A stretch of DNA of 64,000 nucleotides from Wenxinia saemankumensis. GTDB taxonomy: Bacteria > Pseudomonadota > Alphaproteobacteria > Rhodobacterales > Rhodobacteraceae. This document shows positions 9,891 through 18,131 of the stretch, in pieces. Positions within the stretch are counted from its first letter, which is position 1, and every line of letters starts with the position of its first letter. The position numbers were made by a program, and so were the translations under genes. The stretch is from positions 666,076 through 730,075 of the forward strand of contig NZ_FQYO01000003.1 of assembly GCF_900141735.1 (NCBI RefSeq), read 5' to 3'. The notes under the pieces are model-generated. The model did not search any database and was not told the origin of the DNA. It saw nothing but the letters and a program-made list of their open reading frames with translations.

Positions 9891-9940
9891 GCCGCCCCCC
9901 GGCGGGCCGGTCGCCGGAGTATTTGAAGCAAGATAAGGGG
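9891..9940. repeat. Rhodobacterales-type intergenic hairpin plus conserved tail
   Basis: Directly after secF there is a C/G-rich inverted repeat followed by CGGAGTATTTGAAGCAAGAT and a purine run. From general familiarity with Rhodobacteraceae genomes, a hairpin followed by a GTATTT...AGCAAGATAA-like tail is a recurrent intergenic motif. Only one copy is visible here. It may act as a terminator for secF; the purine run also serves as ribosome site of the next gene. Confidence 0.4.
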
Positions 9941-9947
9941 AGAGACG

Positions 9948-10295
9948 ATGCGCCTGAACGAGATCGTCTACACCGATGCCCTGCCGGTCGACGGCTACGG
10001 GCCTGGCTTCTTCCGCATCGGCGGCGAGCGGATCGACGGCGCGGTGCTGGTCCTGCCGGACGGGGTCTCGGGCTGGGGGGGCTGGGAGGATACCGGCTTC
10101 GCCGAGGGGGCGGCGATCGACGTGCTCTTCGTCGGGACGGGGGCCGAGGTCGCCCATGTGCCCGCCGGCTTCCGCGCCGTGATCGAGGCGGCGGGAATCG
10201 GGGTGGAGCCGATGGCCTCTCCCGCCGCGTGCCGCACCTACAACGTGCTCCTCTCGGAGGGGCGGCGGGTCGGCCTGGCGGTTCTGCCGGTCTGA
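9948..10295 (+). CDS. Mth938-like domain protein
   Basis: Compact 115-residue protein of the Mth938/NDUFAF3-like fold (DUF498), with GYGPGFFRIGGERIDGAVLVLPDGV at the start and the typical FVGTGAEVAHVPAGFRAVIEAAGIGVEPMAS segment. The mitochondrial homologue NDUFAF3 helps assemble respiratory complex I; the bacterial role is not settled. Ribosome site GGGGAG stands 8 bases before the ATG. Its TGA overlaps the ATG of ccmA (TGATG). The position between secF and ccm is common in Rhodobacterales. Confidence 0.88.
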   Translation: MRLNEIVYTDALPVDGYGPGFFRIGGERIDGAVLVLPDGVSGWGGWEDTGFAEGAAIDVLFVGTGAEVAHVPAGFRAVIEAAGIGVEPMASPAACRTYNVLLSEGRRVGLAVLPV

Positions 10296-10900
10296 TGCTG
10301 CGCGCGGCCCGCCTCGGGATCGAGCGGGGCGGCGTGCCGCTGCTGCAGGGGCTGGACCTGACGCTGGAGGCCGGGGCCGCGCTGATCCTGCGGGGGCCGA
10401 ACGGGATCGGCAAGACGAGCCTGCTGCGTGTGCTGGCGGGGCTGCAGCCGCCGATGGAGGGTCAGCTCGAGGCCGCCCCGGCCGCCTATGCGGGCCACCG
10501 CGACGGCGTGAAACCGACCTTGACCGTGGCGGAGAACCTGTTCTTCTGGGCCGAGACCTACGGCGGGTCGGTTCCGGACGCCCTGTGGGAGGCCTTCGAC
10601 CTCGGCCGGTTGCGCGGCCGGCCGGGCGGCGCCCTTTCCGCCGGGCAGACCCGGCGGCTCGGCCTGGCCCGGCTGGCGGTGACGGGGCGGCGGCTGCTGC
10701 TGCTGGACGAGCCGACCGTCTCTCTCGACGCCGCCTCCGTCGCGCGCTTCGCGGACTGGCTGCGGGCCCATCTCGCCGGGGGCGGGGCGGCGATCGTCGC
10801 CACCCATGTCGCGCTGGGGCTGGAGGCGCCGGAGCTGGACCTCGCGCCGTTCCGCGCCCTTGCGGGCGCGCGGGGCGGGTCCGACGAGGCCTTCCTGTGA
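10295..10900 (+). CDS. ccmA: Heme exporter ATP-binding protein CcmA
   Basis: ATPase of the CcmABCD complex, which loads and releases heme on CcmE for cytochrome c maturation. The 201-residue protein shows Walker A GPNGIGKTS (near residue 39), signature LSAGQTRRLGLARL, and Walker B LLLLDEPTVSLD. The ATG at 10295 overlaps the stop of the upstream gene, and the ccmA stop overlaps the ccmB GTG start, so translation is coupled. Confidence 0.95.
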   Translation: MLRAARLGIERGGVPLLQGLDLTLEAGAALILRGPNGIGKTSLLRVLAGLQPPMEGQLEAAPAAYAGHRDGVKPTLTVAENLFFWAETYGGSVPDALWEAFDLGRLRGRPGGALSAGQTRRLGLARLAVTGRRLLLLDEPTVSLDAASVARFADWLRAHLAGGGAAIVATHVALGLEAPELDLAPFRALAGARGGSDEAFL

Positions 10901-11553
10901 GGGCGCTGGTCCTGCGCGACCTGCGCATCGCGATGCGGGCCGGGGGCGGGTTCGGGCTGGGGCTCGCCTTCTTCCTGATCGTCGTGGTGCTGGTGCCCTT
11001 CGGCGTCGGGCCCGAACGGACGGTGCTGGCGCGGATCGCCCCGGGGATCCTGTGGGTCGCGGCGCTGCTGGCCGCCCTGCTGTCGCTCGACCGGATCTTC
11101 GCGCTCGACCACGAGGACGGGTCGCTGGCGCTGCTGGCGACCGCGCCCCTGCCGCTGGAGGCCGCGGCGCTGGCCAAGGCGCTGGCGCACTGGATCACGA
11201 CGGGCCTGCCGCTGACGCTGGCCGCGCCGGCGCTGGGCATCCTGCTCGACCTGCCGGGGCCGGCCTACGGGCCGCTGACGCTGTCGCTGCTGGCGGGCAC
11301 GCCGGCCCTGTCGCTGATCGGCACGTTCGGGGCCGCCGTGACGGTCGGGAATCGGCGGGGCGGTCTGCTGCTGTCGCTGCTGGTCCTGCCGCTCTACGTG
11401 CCGGTGCTGATCTTCGGCGCGGACGGGGTGCGCCGCGCCGCCGAGGGGCTGGACCCCGCCACGCCGCTGTTGCTGGTCGCGGGCCTGTCGCTCGGCTGCC
11501 TCGCCGCGCTGCCCTTCGCCGCCGCCGCCGCGCTGCGGGTCAATCTGCGGTGA
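10897..11553 (+). CDS. ccmB: Heme exporter membrane protein CcmB
   Basis: Membrane component paired with CcmA. The 218-residue protein has six hydrophobic segments (for example GLGLAFFLIVVVLVPFGVG and LLLSLLVLPLYVPVLIFG, the latter conserved in CcmB). The GTG start at 10897 lies inside the ccmA stop (GTGA). Its length and the position between ccmA and ccmC match the family. Confidence 0.94.
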   Translation: MRALVLRDLRIAMRAGGGFGLGLAFFLIVVVLVPFGVGPERTVLARIAPGILWVAALLAALLSLDRIFALDHEDGSLALLATAPLPLEAAALAKALAHWITTGLPLTLAAPALGILLDLPGPAYGPLTLSLLAGTPALSLIGTFGAAVTVGNRRGGLLLSLLVLPLYVPVLIFGADGVRRAAEGLDPATPLLLVAGLSLGCLAALPFAAAAALRVNLR

Positions 11554-11605
11554 GTGCGCCCGCCCGGCATTGAGGCGCGGGGGGCGGGAGGCTAAGGCTG
11601 CACCC

Positions 11606-12340
11606 ATGTCGATCTGGTCCTACGCCAACCCGGTGAAGTTCACGCAGACGGTCACGCCGGTGATCCCCTGGGTCATGGGCCTGGCCGGGGCGACGATCGC
11701 GGTCGGGCTGGGCTGGGGCTATTTCCTGACGCCCGACGCGGTGGGTTTCCAGTCCAGCGTCAAGATCATCTACCTGCACGTCCCCTCGGCGCTGATGGCG
11801 ATCAACGCCTGGGCGATGATGCTGGTCGCCTCGCTGATCTGGCTGATCCGGCGGCACCATGTCAGCGCCCTCGCGGCACGGGCGGCGGCGCCGGTCGGGG
11901 CGGTGATGACGGTGATCGCGCTGGCGACCGGGGCGATCTGGGGCCAGCCGATGTGGGGCACGTGGTGGGTCTGGGACCCGAGGCTGACCTCGTTCCTGAT
12001 CCTGTTCCTGTTCTATCTGGGCTACATCGCGCTCTGGGCGGCGGTGGAGGATCCGGACGGGGCGGCGGACCTGACCTCGATCCTGTGCCTCGTCGGGTCG
12101 GTCTTCGCCTTCCTGTCGCGCTACGCGGTGCTGTTCTGGAACCAGGGCCTGCACCAGGGTGCCTCGCTGTCGCTCGACGCCGAGGAGAACGTGGCCGACG
12201 TGTTCTGGGTGCCCCTGCTGGTCTGCATGGCGGGATTCGTGCTGCTCTTCGTCGGGCTCGTCCTGCTGCGGACGCGGACCGAGATCCGGGTGCGGCGCAT
12301 CCGCGCGCTGCGGGCGCGCGCCCGGGCGGGAGAGGCGTGA
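11606..12340 (+). CDS. ccmC: Heme-handling protein CcmC
   Basis: Inner-membrane protein that presents heme to CcmE. The 244-residue protein has six membrane segments and the tryptophan-rich WWD loop MWGTWWVWDPRLTS, which binds heme at the periplasmic face. Conserved histidines flank it (YLHVPSAL and NQGLHQGASL). The start at 11606 gives the typical N-terminus SIWSYANPVKF; an upstream in-frame extension has no such match. The stop overlaps ccmD (TGATG). Confidence 0.96.
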   Translation: MSIWSYANPVKFTQTVTPVIPWVMGLAGATIAVGLGWGYFLTPDAVGFQSSVKIIYLHVPSALMAINAWAMMLVASLIWLIRRHHVSALAARAAAPVGAVMTVIALATGAIWGQPMWGTWWVWDPRLTSFLILFLFYLGYIALWAAVEDPDGAADLTSILCLVGSVFAFLSRYAVLFWNQGLHQGASLSLDAEENVADVFWVPLLVCMAGFVLLFVGLVLLRTRTEIRVRRIRALRARARAGEA

Positions 12341-12486
12341 TGCCCGACCTGGGACGCTACGCGGCCGAGGTCCTCGCCTCGTACGGGGTCAGCCTCGTGC
12401 TGCTGGTCGGCCTCGTCTGGGCCAGCTATGCCCGCTCGGCCCGCGTCGCGCGCGAGCTTCGCGAGGTCGAGCGCGATGGCCGTTAG
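12340..12486 (+). CDS. ccmD: Heme exporter protein CcmD
   Basis: Tiny 48-residue protein with one membrane helix (VLASYGVSLVLLVGLVWASY) and a basic tail, the usual form of CcmD, which stabilises release of holo-CcmE from CcmABC. It overlaps ccmC by one base and ccmG by 11 bases. Identity rests on position and topology more than on sequence. Confidence 0.88.
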   Translation: MPDLGRYAAEVLASYGVSLVLLVGLVWASYARSARVARELREVERDGR

Positions 12487-13009
12487 GCCGCTGATGATCC
12501 TGCCGCCGGTGATCTTCGCCGGGCTGGCCGGGCTGTTCCTCGGCGCGATGTGGGGCGGCGACGGGGACGAGCTGCCCTCCGCGCTGATCGGCCAGCCCGC
12601 GCCGCAGGTCGCGGTGGGGGAGCTGGGGGGGCGCAGTTTCGATCCCGCCGTGATGGCGGATGGCGAGCTGAAGCTCGTGAACTTCTGGGCCAGCTGGTGC
12701 GCGCCCTGCCGGGTGGAGCATCCCAATCTCAGCCTGCTGGCGGAGGAGGGGGTGCCGATCTACGGCATCAACTACAAGGATCAGCCGCAGGCGGCGCAGG
12801 ATTTCCTCGCCGAGCTGGGCGATCCCTATGCGGCGGTGGGGACCGACGCATCCGGCCGGGTCGCGGTGGAATGGGGGGTCTACGGCGTGCCGGAGACGTT
12901 CCTCGTCGACGGCGACGGAACCGTGCTTCTGCGGATGGCGGGGCCGGTCCTGCCCTCCACGATGGAGAGCCGTCTGATCCCCGCCATCAAGGCCGCCCGC
13001 GCCGAGTGA
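12476..13009 (+). CDS. ccmG: Thiol:disulfide oxidoreductase CcmG/DsbE
   Basis: Membrane-anchored periplasmic thioredoxin that keeps apocytochrome c or CcmH cysteines reduced before heme attachment. The 177-residue protein has an N-terminal anchor (MILPPVIFAGLAGLFLG) and the active site NFWASWCAPCRVEHPN with C75 and C78. The family motif YGINYKDQPQAAQDFL and the cis-proline loop GVYGVPETFLVDG follow. The ATG at 12476 lies inside ccmD. The remaining ccm genes (E, F, H) are not in this window. Confidence 0.95.
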   Translation: MAVRPLMILPPVIFAGLAGLFLGAMWGGDGDELPSALIGQPAPQVAVGELGGRSFDPAVMADGELKLVNFWASWCAPCRVEHPNLSLLAEEGVPIYGINYKDQPQAAQDFLAELGDPYAAVGTDASGRVAVEWGVYGVPETFLVDGDGTVLLRMAGPVLPSTMESRLIPAIKAARAE

Positions 13010-13034
13010 CGCGGGCGGAGCGGAGGGCGCGGCC

Positions 13035-13274
13035 CTAGCCGAGCCCGTTGTTGTCGTCGTCCTCGTCCTCGCAGAAGATCGGGTCCGCCTCGCCGTCCTG
13101 GACGGCGAAGTCGGCGGGGATCGCGCCCGCCTCGTCCTCGATGTCGTCGCAGGCCGGGTTGATCCCGTCGCCGACGACCATCTCGGCATCCGGGGCGGTG
13201 TTCGTCTGCATGGCGGTCTGGTCGCAGGCGGCGAGGCCGCCGAGCAGGGCGAGGAGGAGAGCGGTGCGGGTCAT
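13035..13274 (-). CDS. Small putative lipoprotein
   Basis: A 79-residue protein with a lipoprotein signal (LLLALLGGLAAC, lipobox LAAC, predicted acylated cysteine at residue 17) and a short acidic mature part ending EDEDDDNNG. No domain recognised. It is convergent with ccmG and separated from acnA by a strong terminator, so it is probably transcribed alone. Function unknown. Confidence 0.65.
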   Translation of the reverse strand: MTRTALLLALLGGLAACDQTAMQTNTAPDAEMVVGDGINPACDDIEDEAGAIPADFAVQDGEADPIFCEDEDDDNNGLG

Positions 13275-13359
13275 GGCGGGGCCTTTCTGTCGGGGCGTCT
13301 CATCGGCGCGGCTTGCAATCGGCGCGGCCCGGCGAGACGGGCCGTCCCGGTCCCAACAA

Positions 13360-13389
13360 GAGGCGCGGGAGAGTGTTCCCCCGCGCCTC
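13360..13389 (-). terminator. Rho-independent terminator of acnA
   Basis: A perfect 10-bp stem, GAGGCGCGGG at 13360-13369 with CCCGCGCCTC at 13380-13389, and a 10-base loop. On the minus strand it is followed by TTGTTGGG. It lies 35 bases past the acnA stop. Confidence 0.7.
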
Positions 13390-13423
13390 GATCTTTCCGG
13401 CAGGTTCCCTGACGGAGCGCCGC

Positions 13424-16213
13424 CTATTCCGCCGCGATCTGGGGTTTCGCGGCGAGGTCGCGCAGCACGTAGTGCAGCACGCCGCCATGCTCGATGTATT
13501 CCACCTCGATCGCCGTATCGATCCGGCATTTGATGGTGATGTCCTTCGTCGAGCCGTCGCCGTAGGTGATCGTCGCAGTCGTCTCCTGCAGCGGGCGCAC
13601 CTGGCCGAGGCCCTTGATCGACACCGTCTCGTCACCCTTCAGGCCGAGCGACCTGCGGGTGTCGCCGCCGGTGAACTCGAAGGGGATCACGCCCATGCCG
13701 ACCAGGTTCGAGCGGTGGATCCGCTCGAAGCTCTCGGCGATGACCGCCTTGACGCCGAGCAGCGCGGTGCCCTTGGCCGCCCAGTCGCGGGACGAGCCGG
13801 CGCCGTACTGCTCGCCGGCGAAGATCACCAGCGGGGTGCCGTTCTCCTGGTAGGCCATGGCGGCGTCGTAGATCGAGGTCTGCTGCCCGTCCGGCCCCAG
13901 CGTGTAGCCGCCCTCGACCCCGTCCAGCATCTCGTTGCGGATGCGGATGTTGGCGAAGGTGCCGCGCATCATTACCTCGTGGTTGCCGCGGCGCGAGCCG
14001 TAGGAGTTGAACTCCCGCGGCTGCACCTGGCGATCCGTGAGATACTTGCCGGCCGGGGTCGTCTCCTTGAACGAGCCGGCGGGGGAGATGTGGTCGGTCG
14101 TGACCATGTCGCCCAGGATCGCCAGCACCCGCGCGCCCTCGATGTCGTCGATCGTGCCGGGGTTCTTGTCCATACCCTGGAAGTAGGGCGGGTTCTGGAC
14201 GTAGGTCGAGGAGGCGGGCCAGTCGTAGGTCTCGCTCTCGGTCGTCTCGACCGAGCGCCACTTCTCGTCGCCCTTGAAGACGTCGGCGTATTTCTCCTGG
14301 AAGGCCTCGCGGGTCACGGTCTTCTCGACCAGCTCCGCGATCTCGTGTGCCGACGGCCAGATGTCCTTGAGGTAGACGTCCTTTCCGTCCTTGTCCTGCC
14401 CCAGCGGCTCGGTCGTGATGTCGACGTTCATGTCGCCGACCAGCGCGTAGGCCACGACGAGCGGCGGCGAGGCGAGGTAGTTGGCGCGCACGTCGGGCGA
14501 GATCCTGCCCTCGAAGTTGCGGTTGCCCGACAGGACCGAGACCGCGATCAGGTCGCTGTCGTTGATGCACTTGCTGATCTCGGGCTCCAGCGGGCCGGAA
14601 TTGCCGATGCAGGTCGTGCAGCCGTAGCCGACGAGGTTGAAGCCGATCGCGTCGAGATCGTCCTGCAGGCCGGCGGCCTCCAGGTAATGCGACACGACCT
14701 GGGATCCCGGCGCCAGCGAGGTCTTGACCCACGGCTTGCGGTCCAGGCCGAGTTCGCGCGCCTTCCGCGCCACCAGCCCCGCCCCGATCATCACGTAGGG
14801 GTTCGACGTGTTCGTGCAGGAGGTGATCGAGGCGATCACGATCGAGCCGTCGTGCAGCTGGTAGTGCCCGTCCTCGGTCCTGACGTAGCCGCGCTGGTGG
14901 TGGCCCTCGTCGCCCGGGATGTCCCGCGGCTCGGGCTGGCCGCCCTCGGCCTCCCACCGGGCCTGCGCGCGCTCGGTGACGTTCTTCCCCTCGCGCTGCT
15001 TCTTCACGTAGGCGTGGAAGGCGGCGCCGGCCTTGTCGAGGTCGATGTGATCCTGCGGCCTCTTCGGGCCGGAGATGGCGGGCACGACGGTGCCGATGTC
15101 GAGCTCGAGCGTGTCGGTATAGACCGGCTCGTAGCCCTTGTCGCGCCAGAAGCCGTTCTCCCTGGCATAGGCCTCGACCAGGGCGATCCGGTCCTTGTCG
15201 CGGCCGGTCTGCTCGAGATAGCGCAGCGTGACCTGGTCGATTGGGAAGAAGCCGCAGGTGGCGCCGTATTCGGGGGCCATGTTGCCGATCGTGGCGCGGT
15301 CGGCCAGCGGCACGTTGTCGAGACCGTCGCCGTAGAACTCGACGAACTTGCCGACGACGCCCTTCTCGCGCAGCATCTGCACGACCTTGAGGACGAGGTC
15401 GGTGGCGGTCGTGCCCTCGGTCATCGCGCCGGTCAGCTTGAAGCCGATCACCTCGGGGATGAGCATCGAGATCGGCTGGCCGAGCATCGCGGCCTCGGCC
15501 TCGATCCCGCCGACGCCCCAGCCGAGCACCGCGGCGCCGTTCACCATCGTGGTGTGGCTGTCGGTGCCGACGAGCGTGTCGGGATAGGCGACCATCTCGC
15601 CGTTCTGATCCTCGTCGCTCCACACCACCTGGGCGAGGTATTCGAGGTTCACCTGGTGGCAGATGCCGGTGCCGGGCGGCACGACGCGGAAGTTGCGGAA
15701 CGCCTTCTGTCCCCACTTGAGGAACTGGTAGCGCTCGATGTTGCGCTCGTATTCGCGGTCGACGTTCATCTGGAAGGCGCGCGGATTGCCGAACTCGTCG
15801 ATCATCACCGAGTGGTCGATCACGAGGTCGACGGGGTTCAGCGGGTTGATCTGCTGCGCATCGCCCCCCAGCGCCACGATCCCGTCGCGCATCGCGGCGA
15901 GGTCGACGACGGCCGGGACGCCGGTGAAGTCCTGCATCAGCACGCGGGCGGGGCGGTAGCTGATCTCGCGCGGGTTCTTCCCGCCCTTCTCGGCCCATTC
16001 GGCAAAGGCCCTGATGTCGTCGGTCGTGACGGTCTTGCCGTCCTCGAACCGCAGCATGTTCTCGAGCACCACCTTCAGCGCGGCGGGCAGGCGGGAGAAG
16101 TCGCCGAGCCCGGCCTCCTGCGCGGCGGGGATCGAGTAATAGGCGACCGACTGGTCGCCAGCCTTGAGCGTCTTGCGCGTCTTGGCGCTGTCGTGGCCGA
16201 CCTTGATGGGCAT
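13424..16213 (-). CDS. acnA: Aconitate hydratase A
   Basis: Interconverts citrate and isocitrate in the TCA cycle through a 4Fe-4S cluster. The 929-residue protein carries the cluster cysteines in ITSCTNTSNP and GYGCTTCIGNSG. Other signatures are VGTDSHTTMVNG and, in the C-terminal swivel domain, EQYGAGSSRDWAAKG. The length is normal for bacterial AcnA. The start at 16213 gives the family N-terminus IKVGHDSAKTRKTL; the longer open frame has no homology-like sequence. A hairpin at 16308-16326 (ATGCCCC/GGGGCAT) lies in the upstream region and could be part of the mRNA leader. Confidence 0.97.
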   Translation of the reverse strand: MPIKVGHDSAKTRKTLKAGDQSVAYYSIPAAQEAGLGDFSRLPAALKVVLENMLRFEDGKTVTTDDIRAFAEWAEKGGKNPREISYRPARVLMQDFTGVPAVVDLAAMRDGIVALGGDAQQINPLNPVDLVIDHSVMIDEFGNPRAFQMNVDREYERNIERYQFLKWGQKAFRNFRVVPPGTGICHQVNLEYLAQVVWSDEDQNGEMVAYPDTLVGTDSHTTMVNGAAVLGWGVGGIEAEAAMLGQPISMLIPEVIGFKLTGAMTEGTTATDLVLKVVQMLREKGVVGKFVEFYGDGLDNVPLADRATIGNMAPEYGATCGFFPIDQVTLRYLEQTGRDKDRIALVEAYARENGFWRDKGYEPVYTDTLELDIGTVVPAISGPKRPQDHIDLDKAGAAFHAYVKKQREGKNVTERAQARWEAEGGQPEPRDIPGDEGHHQRGYVRTEDGHYQLHDGSIVIASITSCTNTSNPYVMIGAGLVARKARELGLDRKPWVKTSLAPGSQVVSHYLEAAGLQDDLDAIGFNLVGYGCTTCIGNSGPLEPEISKCINDSDLIAVSVLSGNRNFEGRISPDVRANYLASPPLVVAYALVGDMNVDITTEPLGQDKDGKDVYLKDIWPSAHEIAELVEKTVTREAFQEKYADVFKGDEKWRSVETTESETYDWPASSTYVQNPPYFQGMDKNPGTIDDIEGARVLAILGDMVTTDHISPAGSFKETTPAGKYLTDRQVQPREFNSYGSRRGNHEVMMRGTFANIRIRNEMLDGVEGGYTLGPDGQQTSIYDAAMAYQENGTPLVIFAGEQYGAGSSRDWAAKGTALLGVKAVIAESFERIHRSNLVGMGVIPFEFTGGDTRRSLGLKGDETVSIKGLGQVRPLQETTATITYGDGSTKDITIKCRIDTAIEVEYIEHGGVLHYVLRDLAAKPQIAAE

Positions 16214-16473
16214 GGGCAGTTTCCTCTCCGAACCGAAACCGGTGGGCGGACCGCCCGGGCGGAGGTCCGCGTCGACTTGCGGTATACAAATGTACACCGA
16301 AAAGTCCATGCCCCTCTGCGGGGCATACGTCTCCAATTTGTCGCGCTTGGACCGTCTGTCCAACCTTTCGGGTCCGGGATGTCTGTCGCGCGGGTGTCGC
16401 GTTTGCTTGATTGGCCCCGCGCGCGGCGCTGCGATAGGCAGGCCGGGCAAGACGACAACGACCGGAGATTCCC

Positions 16474-17169
16474 ATGGCCCTGCCGCGCCCCGCCTTCGCC
16501 GCAGCCCTCGCCCTGGCATTCGCCGGGCCGCTTGCGGCGCAGGACGACGTGGTCGTGGTCGAACTCTACACCTCGCAGGGCTGCGCCTCATGCCCGCCCG
16601 CGGATGCGCTGCTGGCCGAGCTGGCCGAGAGGGACGACGTGCTGCCGCTCGCCCTGCACGTGGATTACTGGGATTACATCGGCTGGCGCGACAGTTTCGG
16701 GCAGGCGCTGTTCACGCTCCGCCAGCAGAGCTACGCCCGCGCCTTCCACGAGCGGATGGTCTACACCCCTCAGATCATCGTTGACGGGCGCGTCCACACG
16801 ATCGGCAACCGCCCGATGGAGGTGATGGACCTGATTCATGCCCATGGGGACCGCCCGGCCGGGGCCGAGATCGAGATGAGCCGGCAGGGCGACCGGCTGA
16901 CGGTCAAGGCCGAGGCGCATGCGCCGGGGCCCTATGTGGTGCAGATGGTCCGCTACCGCCCGAGCGAGCGGGTGGACATCACCGCCGGCGAGAATGCCGG
17001 CCACAGCGTGACCTACCGCAACATCGTCACCGAATGGCACGTGGTCGAGGAATGGGACGGGGCGGCGCCGCTCGATCTCGGCCTCGACCTCGAAGGGGAC
17101 GATCCGGTCGCGATCCTGATCCAGCGCCCCGGCCCGGGCGAGATCGTCGCGGCGGCGGCGCTGGACTAG
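16474..17169 (+). CDS. DUF1223 secreted thioredoxin-like protein
   Basis: A 231-residue protein with a signal peptide ending near AGPLAAQ and the DUF1223 hallmark VVELYTSQGCASCPPADALL, a CxxC-type thioredoxin-like site. HVDYWDYIGWRDSFG and MVYTPQIIVDGR are also typical. Such proteins are presumed periplasmic; no reaction is established. Ribosome site GGAG lies 6 bases upstream. The end overlaps the convergent acyltransferase gene by four bases. Confidence 0.88.
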   Translation: MALPRPAFAAALALAFAGPLAAQDDVVVVELYTSQGCASCPPADALLAELAERDDVLPLALHVDYWDYIGWRDSFGQALFTLRQQSYARAFHERMVYTPQIIVDGRVHTIGNRPMEVMDLIHAHGDRPAGAEIEMSRQGDRLTVKAEAHAPGPYVVQMVRYRPSERVDITAGENAGHSVTYRNIVTEWHVVEEWDGAAPLDLGLDLEGDDPVAILIQRPGPGEIVAAAALD

Positions 17170-18056
17170 GCCGGCGCCCCGGCGGCGGGGAGCTCGCGCA
17201 CCTTCCACCGGCGGTGGACCCAGAAGTACTGACCGGGATGCGCGCGCACGACGGCCTCGATCCGGTCGTTCACCTGCTGCATCATCGCCTCGGCCGGACC
17301 CTCCGGGACCGGCGGGTCGATCACCACGTCGAAGTCGAGCCCGCCTTCGCGCCGGATCGCGTGCGCCGTGTAGAGGCGGGCGCCGTAGCGCGCGGCCAGT
17401 TCGGCGGGCGAGAGCGTGGTGCGGGCGGGGCGGCCGAAGAAGGACAGCACCGCCCCGTCCGAGACATGCTGGTCCATCGCGATGGCCAGAAGCCCGCCGC
17501 CGCGCAGGTGGCGCACCATGCCCGCCACGCCGGAGCGGTCGCGCGGAAAGAGGGGGCGGGCCATCTCCTCCATCGCGCGGCGGTAGTGACCCTCGAAATA
17601 CGGGTTGTCCATCGGCCGGTAGAGCGCGCCGACCGTCTCGCCCCGGGCGATCAGCGCCGCGCGCAGCGCGTCGTAATTGCCGAAATGTCCCACCGCGATC
17701 AGGACCGGGCGCCGACCCGCCCGCTCGGCGAGAAGCTGCGGCAGCCCCGGCCCGGTCAGCGCGTCGGAGGCCGCGACGCGGGCCCGGAACTCGGGCCCCG
17801 AATAGAGCTCGGCCACGGCGCGGCCGAAATTGTCGAGGCAGGCGACGGCGATGCGGCGGCGTTCGGACGGCGGCAGGCCGGGCATCGCGGCGGCAAGATG
17901 CGCCTCGGCCCGGGCCCGGAACCCGGCGAGCGGCCCGGCGGCCTGCGCGACGATGCGGCCGACCAGCGGGATGCGACGGCGATAGGGCAGGGGGGCGACC
18001 GCGCGGATGAGCGCGAGGAAGGCCGCATTGGCCGTCCGGTCGGCGATATCGCTCAT
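17166..18056 (-). CDS. Lysophospholipid/lipid A-type acyltransferase (LpxL/HtrB family)
   Basis: A 296-residue protein of the HtrB/LpxL-LpxM family, which adds secondary acyl chains to lipid A or acylates other lysolipids at the inner membrane. Catalytic-type histidine motif VGHFGNYDAL (HxxxxD), the later ALYRPMDNPYFEGHYRR, and AMDQHVSDGAVLSFFGRPA are family signatures. The C-terminal PGQYFWVHRRWK is conserved. The start at 18056 yields a normal-length protein. The acceptor cannot be told from sequence. Confidence 0.85.
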   Translation of the reverse strand: MSDIADRTANAAFLALIRAVAPLPYRRRIPLVGRIVAQAAGPLAGFRARAEAHLAAAMPGLPPSERRRIAVACLDNFGRAVAELYSGPEFRARVAASDALTGPGLPQLLAERAGRRPVLIAVGHFGNYDALRAALIARGETVGALYRPMDNPYFEGHYRRAMEEMARPLFPRDRSGVAGMVRHLRGGGLLAIAMDQHVSDGAVLSFFGRPARTTLSPAELAARYGARLYTAHAIRREGGLDFDVVIDPPVPEGPAEAMMQQVNDRIEAVVRAHPGQYFWVHRRWKVRELPAAGAPA

Positions 18057-18131
18057 CTCGGGATCCCGGGCCTGGTTCGGGGCCGGACATAGGGCCCGCC
18101 GCGCCGGGAAGGAAGCCCGGGGGGCGGGTCG

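Noticed and set aside
13313..16825. Very long open frame on the plus strand across the acnA region
   Set aside because: It is the antisense frame of acnA, kept open by high third-position GC. The minus-strand aconitase has full family motifs; the plus translation has none.
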